Program-made: the position numbers and the translations under genes
Source: Bacteroidales bacterium
Lineage (GTDB): Bacteria > Bacteroidota > Bacteroidia > Bacteroidales > UBA7960
Direction: 5' to 3'
NCBI GenBank assembly: GCA_007122505.1
Contig: SKTQ01000113.1
Coordinates: forward strand, 1-5,014
Length of the DNA: 5,014 nt
Notes under the pieces: model-generated
The model's input: the letters and a program-made list of their open reading frames with translations, nothing else
Database searches by the model: none
Told to the model about the DNA's origin: nothing
Part shown: positions 1-5,014 of the stretch, one piece after another
Layout: each line of letters begins with the position of its first letter
Position numbering within the stretch: position 1 is the first letter of the stretch

Positions 1-1
1 G

Positions 2-1138
2 AGATTTACCAGTCAGCATGCGACGGTTGAAAGCGGCACATCATACAACATCACATTTTGGGTAAAAGGTCAGGGCGATATTCGTACAGGCTTGTTTGAT
101 GACAGGGATACCGGTTTTGGATATGCTCCCTACAACGCTTACATCAATGTAAACAGTGACAGTTGGAGCGAATACAGCCAGGTGGTAACAGCAGCCAACA
201 GTTCGGAAATAGCTGAATTTATTTTTTCTATGAGAAATACGAACGAAGGAATGAACCACTTGTTGCTTGACCACGTGTCAGTGGAAGTGTTGAGCGACGA
301 TCCTGAGGAAGTGGCTAGTATCGCTGAATTACGTGCGGGGCAAATGGGCGCGTCTTACACGCTTACCGGTGAAGCCATTCTCACATTCCAGATGAGCCAC
401 CGGAACCAAAAATACATCCAGGACGATACGGCTGGAATACTTATTGACGATAACAGCGGAATCATCACAACTTCATACAACCGCTATGACGGTATTACAG
501 GAATAACCGGAACACTGACGGCGCACAACCAGATGCTGCAGTTTATTCCTGCAGAAGATCCGGGACCTGCTTCATCAACCAACAATGAGGTTGTTCCCCT
601 GAGCGTTTCTCTCGGTGATGTGAGCACGGATCACCAGGCAAGACTGATCACCATTGCCGAACCCATCTATTTCGAAGATGCCGGTATGGTGTTTGCCACC
701 GGAACAAATTATGACATTTACAACAATTTCGACGACTACGGGGTTTTCAGAACTTTATTTTTTGAAGCTGACTATATTGGCAACACGATACCCGGAGAAC
801 CCATCCTGTTGACTGCCCTGGTATCTCAATTTATGGAAACCATACAGCTTACCGCGCGGGATTCGGATGATATGGAAATATTTGTAAATGTGGTTGACAC
901 GGATTCTGAAGAGTTTATATTGTATCCCAACCCTTTCCGGGATGAAATCCACGTTGAAACCAACAAATTGATAAATGAAGTTGTTGTTTTCAGTACTACC
1001 GGACAAAAGCTCATGGAAAAAGCTCCGGCAGGAAGCCAGGTAACAGTTAGGTCGGATCATTTACAACCGGGGCTTTACATTATTTCCATCCGGTTTGAAG
1101 ATGGTACCTTCATCAATAAAAAAATAATGAAACGCTAA
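2..1138 (+). CDS. Secreted multidomain protein with T9SS type A sorting domain (5'-truncated by window edge)
   Basis: The frame is open from position 2 with no stop, so 378 C-terminal residues are visible and the true start lies upstream. A TTG at 92 could be read as a start, but the preceding 30 codons continue the same domain, so I reject it. Visible residues 1-98 resemble a carbohydrate-binding jelly-roll: a Y-N-I-T-F-W-V-K-G strand, a D-S-W-S-E-Y segment and a closing L-L-L-D-H-V-S-V-E strand. Residues ~107-300 resemble the OB-fold-like domain common in Bacteroidota surface proteins, with LTGEAILTF (121-129) and YIQDDTAGILIDD (138-150). Residues ~307-378 are a T9SS type A sorting domain, starting L-Y-P-N-P-F, with a middle V-F-S-T-T-G-Q-K stretch and L-Q-P-G-L-Y-I-I-S, and ending K-K-I-M-K-R. 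In known systems this tail directs outer-membrane export and surface attachment or release. Enzymatic function, if any, would lie in the missing N-terminus. The sorting domain is secure; the ligand and role are unknown. Confidence 0.9.
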   Translation, partial: RFTSQHATVESGTSYNITFWVKGQGDIRTGLFDDRDTGFGYAPYNAYINVNSDSWSEYSQVVTAANSSEIAEFIFSMRNTNEGMNHLLLDHVSVEVLSDDPEEVASIAELRAGQMGASYTLTGEAILTFQMSHRNQKYIQDDTAGILIDDNSGIITTSYNRYDGITGITGTLTAHNQMLQFIPAEDPGPASSTNNEVVPLSVSLGDVSTDHQARLITIAEPIYFEDAGMVFATGTNYDIYNNFDDYGVFRTLFFEADYIGNTIPGEPILLTALVSQFMETIQLTARDSDDMEIFVNVVDTDSEEFILYPNPFRDEIHVETNKLINEVVVFSTTGQKLMEKAPAGSQVTVRSDHLQPGLYIISIRFEDGTFINKKIMKR

Positions 1139-1171
1139 ATATGTTGAGACCAATTGAAGCTTAACTTTGTG

Positions 1172-1204
1172 CCTGCCTCCCTATCAAAGGAGGCAGGTTT
1201 TTTT
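1172..1204 (+). terminator. Intrinsic (rho-independent) terminator of the secreted-protein gene
   Basis: A perfect 9-bp GC-rich inverted repeat, CCTGCCTCC (1172-1180) and GGAGGCAGG (1189-1197), encloses an 8-nt loop and is followed at once by seven T residues (1198-1204). It lies 33 nt after the upstream stop codon, the expected place for transcription to end. It argues against read-through into the phosphorylase gene, which therefore probably has its own promoter. Confidence 0.93.
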
Positions 1205-1326
1205 GACCCGGTTGCACAGAACGCATATGGAATGGCGACTTGCTCCCCTTGTCGTCAACGAACCATAAAGCCGTCTCCGGTTGCTAAATTTTTTGTAATT
1301 TCACGCTCTTTATTTTGGAGACACCA

Positions 1327-1377
1327 ATGAGCTATTTCAAGTGGATTATTTCAACGGTGTTTAATTTAAAACATTAA
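1327..1377 (+). CDS. Possible 16-residue small ORF (candidate leader peptide)
   Basis: The reading frame is ATG (1327) to TAA (1375-1377) and encodes MSYFKWIISTVFNLKH. A GGAG at 1317-1320 sits six bases before the ATG, a better Shine-Dalgarno match than the one before the large downstream gene. The peptide is hydrophobic with aromatic residues and a basic end. I recognise no family, and ORFs this short occur often by chance in AT-rich DNA. If real, it could be a leader peptide or a small membrane-associated peptide. Only the ribosome-binding site and the position upstream of a metabolic gene support it. Confidence 0.2.
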   Translation: MSYFKWIISTVFNLKH

Positions 1378-1388
1378 AATTGAGATAA

Positions 1389-1472
1389 ATGGAAATGCTA
1401 CCTGAAGTTTTAGTAAATGTATCAAAGGGTACCCGAAGCAAGAACGCAGGTTTTGAATATTTTACCATTTGA
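1389..1472 (+). CDS. Possible 27-residue small ORF upstream of the phosphorylase gene
   Basis: The reading frame is ATG (1389) to TGA (1470-1472). It begins MEMLPEVLVNVSKG and ends AGFEYFTI. It starts 11 nt after the stop of the 16-codon ORF and ends 41 nt before the phosphorylase ATG. The only upstream purine signal is a weak GAG at 1382-1384. The composition is protein-like (mixed charged, hydrophobic and aromatic residues), but I recognise no family. It could be a translated leader, a remnant of an older gene, or chance. Confidence 0.17.
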   Translation: MEMLPEVLVNVSKGTRSKNAGFEYFTI

Positions 1473-1513
1473 CATTTTCACATCTCGCCTTAACAAAACA
1501 AAACGATAAACAA

Positions 1514-4500
1514 ATGAAACAAAAACTCAGTCCGGACTATTTATTTGAAGTGAGTTGGGAAGTTTGCAACAAAATGAGTGATTTGCATACTCTTCTCAGT
1601 ACAAAAACACCATATCTTACCGACCATCTGAAGGATAAATATATTTGTATAGGCCCTGATGTTTGGAAGGAAACGCACAGGCATCCGGAATTTGTGGAAG
1701 ACCCTGAAATTTTCAGGTCCTGGCGGGAGCATGCGGCCCAAAACAATATCCATGTTCGCATTGGCAGGTGGCAGGTTCAGGGTGAACCCATTGCCATTCT
1801 GGTTGACTTTACACCATTATTCGGACAAAAAGATAAAATTTTTACCGATTATTGGTTGAAGTTTGGCTTGAACTCTCTGAGTGGTCAATGGGATTACACC
1901 GAACCTGCGATGTTTGGATACGCTGCAGGACAGGTAATTGAAAGTTTTTACCAGTTTCATCTTACTGCCCATGACCGTTTGGTGGCGCATTTTCATAACT
2001 GGCGGACCGGTACGGGTGTACTGTATGTAAACGACAACATACCGCAGGCAGGAACTGTGTTTACCATAGAGGAAAGCATCCTGACAAAGACATTGAGGAG
2101 GATGGAGAAGAATTTACCGGCTCCCATTGACCAGGTAGACGCGGGTGTATTGGTCAACGAATTGGATATTGTATCAAAACACAGTCTTGAGCAAGCAGCT
2201 GCCGTGCATGCAGATCTTTTTACGGTTCTCACTGAAGAAGCAGCCGAAGAATGCCAGTGGATTCTTGATGAAAAACCGGGCTTGATCACCCCGGCAGCAA
2301 TAAATTTAGCTGGTGACAGTGATGCGGACAGACAAGATGCAGGCTGGGGCGAACAAATTTCGTCATATTTTACGGCATACGCCAAAGTATTGGGAAATGC
2401 CTCTGACCGTTACGATTTATACAAGGACAAGAAACAACCGGTTCGCGTTGTATCCATGCCTCCCATAGAAAGCATGCGCCCGAAGTGGAAAAAAGTGACC
2501 ATTGAACTCAAAGTACCAAAGGCCTTGAAATCATTGCCGGAAATTGCCCGAAATATTTGGTGGACATGGAACTATGAAGCCCTGGAACTTTTCCGGGAAA
2601 TTGATCCGGAGCTTTGGAAGGCCTGCGAAAAGAATCCGGTTATTCTCATGGAAAATCTTTCCATGGAGCATTATGAGCGAATGCTCAATGATACCTCTTT
2701 CATAAAGCAATATGAAAAGGTCGTAAAGAATTTCCATCAATACATGGAAGAAGGCAAGCAGAAAAAAACCAAAAAGATTGCCTATTATTCCATGGAATAC
2801 GGCTTAAGTGAGCATATCAAAATATATTCCGGGGGGTTGGGTGTTCTGGCAGGTGATTTTCTGAAACAGGCCAGTGATGATAATGTGGACATGATCGGGA
2901 TCGGCCTGCTATACCGTTACGGTTATTTTACGCAGAGTCTTTCGGTCCATGGAGAGCAGTTGGATACTTATCATCCGCACGATTTTATCAAAATGTTTGC
3001 CACGCCTGTTCGTGACGAGAATGGTGAAAGAATAAAGATCAGTATTGCGTTTCCGGGACGTACACTGCATGCGAGGGTATGGAAAATTGATGTTGGCAGA
3101 ATCCCATTGTATTTGCTTGACACTGATATTTCTGAAAACCAAAGTTTTGACCGTTTTGTTACCCATCAGCTTTATGGCGGTGACTGGGAGAACCGTTTCA
3201 AGCAGGAGTTCTTACTGGGTATTGGTGGTATTCGTATTTTGGATGCACTGGGCATCAAACCCGATGTTTACCATTGCAATGAAGGCCATGCAGCTTTTAC
3301 AGGCCTAGAAAGGCTTCGCAAATATGTACAGGAGGATAACCTGAGTTTCCATGAAGCATTGGAAGTGGTTAGGGCATCCAGCCTATTTACCACACATACA
3401 CCGGTTCCGGCCGGTCACGATTTTTTCAGCGAAGATATGCTGCGTACCTATATGCCCCATTATGCCGACAGGCTGGGCATAAGCTGGGAAACGTTCATGG
3501 GACTGGGCAAAATGAACCCCAACGATCCGCAAGAAGATTACTCCATGAGTGTCCTGGCGGCAAAACTGGCAAAATTCGTAAATGGGGTCAGTAAAATACA
3601 TGGGGCAGTATCCCGAAATATGTTTAAGGAACTATACCCAGGATTTTTCCCTGAAGAATTGCACCTGAGCCATGTTACTAACGGCGTGCACTTTGGGACG
3701 TGGACAGCGAAAGAATGGCAGCAGCTTTACAGGAAAACTTTTGGCGACAACTACCTGCAGGATGTATCCAATCCGGAAGCGTGGCAAAAGATCATGCAGG
3801 TGCCGGATGAAGAGATCTGGGCCTTACGCAACAAAAAACGGAAGCAATTGCTGGAATATATCAATGACCGGCTCCTAAGTAACCTGGCACGCAGGCAGGA
3901 AACTCCCCGCAAGATATACCAGCTTATGGAAGCAGTGAGTGAAAACACACTCACCATCGGGTTTGCAAGGCGATTTGCCACTTACAAGAGGGCCCGCCTG
4001 CTCTTTAATGACATTGACCGTCTGGCTAAAATTGTCAACAATCCTGACATGCCCGTCCAGTTTGTTTATGCTGGTAAGGCTCACCCTGCCGACAAGGCCG
4101 GGCAGGATCTCATTAAACACATACTGGAGATTAGTCGTAGAAAGGAGTTTCTGGGTAAAATTATCTTTCTTGAGGATTACGACATGGAGCTGGGACGCGA
4201 GCTTGTAAAAGGAGTCGATATTTGGTTGAATACCCCTACCCGTCCCATGGAAGCATCAGGAACCAGCGGTCAAAAAGCCGTTTTGAACGGTATCATGAAT
4301 TTCAGTGTATTGGACGGCTGGTGGGCTGAAGGCTATACAGAAGAAGCGGGTTGGAAGCTGAAAGAAGAGAAAACTTTTGAAAACCAGGAGTTTCAGGATG
4401 AGTTGGATGCAGAAACCGTATACAATATCCTGGAAGCGGAAATCGCACCAATGTTTTACACCCGCAACGAGGAAAACATACCGGAAGAGTGGGTGCGCTG

Positions 4501-5014
4501 GACCAAAAACTGCATAGCCCGCATTGCGCCCCACTATACCAATAAGCGTATGATGGATGATTATTTCCGCTTGTTTTACAACAAACTTTTTGACTCCTCA
4601 CGAAAGTTTGAGGAAAATGATTATCAGTTGGCAAGGGCGATGGTTCATTGGAAAAACAAGGTAATCCAGGCCTGGGACAATATTGAGGTTGTGGATAAAA
4701 AACTTATCAGCAATTCCGGCAAGAGGCTTTTGCTGGGTGATTTGTTTGTCGCTGAATTGAAGTTGAATGTGGGAGACCTGAAATCCAGTGACTTCGGAGT
4801 TGAAGTTGTGTTTGGACAAAAGTCGCCGGATGGCAGCAGGGAGATGGTATCTGTGTATGAGATGGAGCAGATCAAAACGCAGAAGAATGAGGTGACGTTC
4901 CGGTGTGAAGTGCCGGCTAAGCGAACGGGCTCATTTAATTATGCTTTCCGCATGTTTCCCAAGCATCCTGAATTGGCGCACCGGCAGGATTTCAGCCTGA
5001 TCAAATGGATTTAA
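1514..5014 (+). CDS. glgP: Alpha-glucan (glycogen/maltodextrin) phosphorylase, GT35, with N-terminal degenerate glycogen-synthase (GT3) domain
   Basis: A cytoplasmic enzyme predicted to cleave alpha-1,4-glucan with phosphate, releasing glucose-1-phosphate. It has 1166 residues, counted from the ATG at 1514. That start is preferred over an in-frame TTG at 1469 because GT3-like homology begins at once (P-D-Y-L-F-E-V-S-W-E) and the 15 extra codons look like leader. Domains: residues ~9-303, a reduced GT3 region; ~330-420, a DUF3417-type segment with N-I-W-W-T-W-N (W349, W350, W352); ~423-1010, the GT35 catalytic core; ~1070-1166, a terminal beta-rich domain ending S-L-I-K-W-I. Core motifs are intact: AYYSMEYGL (423-431), YSGGLGVLAGD (438-448), HCNEGH (587-592), TTHTPVPAGHD (626-636), HVTNGVH (720-726), GFARRFATYKR (816-826) with likely phosphate-site R820 and K825, and EASGTSGQK (913-921), where K921 should form the Schiff base with pyridoxal phosphate. 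No stop or frameshift is seen. Phosphorylase assignment is very secure; the gene symbol is by family. Confidence 0.96.
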   Translation: MKQKLSPDYLFEVSWEVCNKMSDLHTLLSTKTPYLTDHLKDKYICIGPDVWKETHRHPEFVEDPEIFRSWREHAAQNNIHVRIGRWQVQGEPIAILVDFTPLFGQKDKIFTDYWLKFGLNSLSGQWDYTEPAMFGYAAGQVIESFYQFHLTAHDRLVAHFHNWRTGTGVLYVNDNIPQAGTVFTIEESILTKTLRRMEKNLPAPIDQVDAGVLVNELDIVSKHSLEQAAAVHADLFTVLTEEAAEECQWILDEKPGLITPAAINLAGDSDADRQDAGWGEQISSYFTAYAKVLGNASDRYDLYKDKKQPVRVVSMPPIESMRPKWKKVTIELKVPKALKSLPEIARNIWWTWNYEALELFREIDPELWKACEKNPVILMENLSMEHYERMLNDTSFIKQYEKVVKNFHQYMEEGKQKKTKKIAYYSMEYGLSEHIKIYSGGLGVLAGDFLKQASDDNVDMIGIGLLYRYGYFTQSLSVHGEQLDTYHPHDFIKMFATPVRDENGERIKISIAFPGRTLHARVWKIDVGRIPLYLLDTDISENQSFDRFVTHQLYGGDWENRFKQEFLLGIGGIRILDALGIKPDVYHCNEGHAAFTGLERLRKYVQEDNLSFHEALEVVRASSLFTTHTPVPAGHDFFSEDMLRTYMPHYADRLGISWETFMGLGKMNPNDPQEDYSMSVLAAKLAKFVNGVSKIHGAVSRNMFKELYPGFFPEELHLSHVTNGVHFGTWTAKEWQQLYRKTFGDNYLQDVSNPEAWQKIMQVPDEEIWALRNKKRKQLLEYINDRLLSNLARRQETPRKIYQLMEAVSENTLTIGFARRFATYKRARLLFNDIDRLAKIVNNPDMPVQFVYAGKAHPADKAGQDLIKHILEISRRKEFLGKIIFLEDYDMELGRELVKGVDIWLNTPTRPMEASGTSGQKAVLNGIMNFSVLDGWWAEGYTEEAGWKLKEEKTFENQEFQDELDAETVYNILEAEIAPMFYTRNEENIPEEWVRWTKNCIARIAPHYTNKRMMDDYFRLFYNKLFDSSRKFEENDYQLARAMVHWKNKVIQAWDNIEVVDKKLISNSGKRLLLGDLFVAELKLNVGDLKSSDFGVEVVFGQKSPDGSREMVSVYEMEQIKTQKNEVTFRCEVPAKRTGSFNYAFRMFPKHPELAHRQDFSLIKWI
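1538..2422 (+). other. Pseudo-glycogen-synthase (GT3) domain, residues ~9-303 of the phosphorylase
   Basis: This part follows the N-terminal Rossmann half of GT3 glycogen synthases: Y-L-F-E-V-S-W-E-V-C-N-K (9-20), I-G-R-W-Q-V-Q-G-E-P (near 90-100), V-A-H-F-H-N-W (157-163), V-F-T-I-E-E-S (182-188) and V-S-K-H-S-L-E-Q-A-A-A. The functional positions differ from the family as I remember it. The nucleotide-sugar glycine pair after N-K-x is S22-D23. HFHEW has become HFHNW (N162). FTTHAT is FTIEES, losing the histidine (E186). The P-N-G motif is P-A-A (260-262). After N264 only about a dozen polar residues (L-A-G-D-S-D-A-D-R-Q-D-A) stand where the ~250-residue donor-binding domain with the E-x7-E motif should be. 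Residues 277-303 (G-W-G-E-Q-I-S-S-Y-F-T-A-Y) then resemble the GT-B C-terminal closing helix. I infer that synthase activity is lost but the fold is kept. Motif comparisons are from memory, not an alignment. Confidence 0.8.

Larger units (their letters stand above)
1205..1513. other. Intergenic leader region without a conventional gene
   Basis: About 310 bases between the terminator and the phosphorylase start. I see no tRNA, no rRNA, no CRISPR-like repeats and no long hairpin. The region is AT-rich, especially from about 1281 onward. It holds two very short possible ORFs (listed separately) and promoter-like fragments. The Bacteroidota consensus is TTTG near -33 and TAnnTTTG near -7. Near matches are TTTG at 1292-1295, TATTTTG at 1311-1317 and TACCATTTG at 1463-1471, but none has the full motif with correct spacing, so no promoter is called. 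The last ~25 bases before the phosphorylase ATG are A-rich with no Shine-Dalgarno sequence, which is usual for translation starts in this phylum. Confidence 0.6.

Noticed and set aside
92..94. TTG as the start of the first gene
   Set aside because: The same frame is open back to position 2 and the upstream codons encode a continuous beta-strand pattern (Y-N-I-T-F-W-V-K-G) of the same domain. The gene is truncated by the window edge rather than starting here.
1208..1284. CCGGTTGC present at 1208-1215 and 1277-1284 as a possible repeat or attachment site
   Set aside because: An 8-bp match without extension or associated mobile-element gene is expected by chance in this length of DNA.
1469..1513. 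TTG at 1469 as an alternative start giving a 15-residue N-terminal extension of the phosphorylase
   Set aside because: It has no ribosome-binding site, the extension resembles no family sequence, and GT3-like homology begins just after the ATG at 1514, which is preceded by the A-rich tract typical of the phylum.
1993..2385. A 130-codon open frame on the minus strand
   Set aside because: It lies wholly antisense to the conserved GT3-like coding sequence, resembles no protein I recognise, and is best explained as a by-product of the codon use of the real gene.
4250..4276. Gln920 in place of the usual Met before the PLP lysine (EASGTSGQK) as a sign of inactivity
   Set aside because: The lysine itself and every surrounding motif residue are kept, and this position varies within the GlgP-type branch of GT35. 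It does not argue against activity.
4302..4634. A 110-codon open frame on the minus strand
   Set aside because: It is antisense to conserved phosphorylase sequence, its low-complexity Cys/Ser/Pro-rich translation is typical of a shadow frame, and no start signal is seen.

Overview
The window looks like chromosomal DNA from a Bacteroidota bacterium, probably in or near the Bacteroidales/Marinilabiliales. The reasons are a C-terminal type IX secretion (T9SS) sorting domain on the first protein, a phosphorylase fused to a GT3-like glycogen synthase region (a fusion I associate with this phylum), and an A-rich leader without a Shine-Dalgarno sequence before the phosphorylase start. The assignment is inference from sequence features only.

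Layout: (1) Positions 2-1138 (+) hold the 3' part of a gene for a secreted multidomain protein: a carbohydrate-binding-like jelly-roll, an OB-fold-like domain, and a T9SS type A sorting domain. Its start lies before the window. (2) A strong intrinsic terminator follows at 1172-1204. (3) Positions 1205-1513 carry no conventional gene. They contain two very short possible ORFs (16 and 27 codons) and some weak promoter-like sequence. (4) Positions 1514-5014 (+) hold one complete large gene for a 1166-residue alpha-glucan phosphorylase (GT35, GlgP type). Its TAA stop is the last codon of the window.

The most interesting feature is the N-terminal ~300 residues of the phosphorylase. They are recognisably the acceptor-side Rossmann half of a GT3 glycogen synthase. 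The catalytic and sugar-nucleotide-site motifs appear to be lost, and the whole donor-binding C-terminal Rossmann domain is replaced by about a dozen residues, although the GT-B C-terminal closing helix seems to be kept. The fused phosphorylase keeps all the recognisable catalytic and pyridoxal-phosphate motifs. The protein is therefore best read as an active glycogen/maltodextrin phosphorylase carrying a dead pseudo-glycogen-synthase domain.

The two large genes are on the same strand but separated by a terminator, and I see no evidence that they form an operon. The first acts outside the cell or at its surface. The second acts in the cytoplasm on storage alpha-glucan, releasing glucose-1-phosphate.
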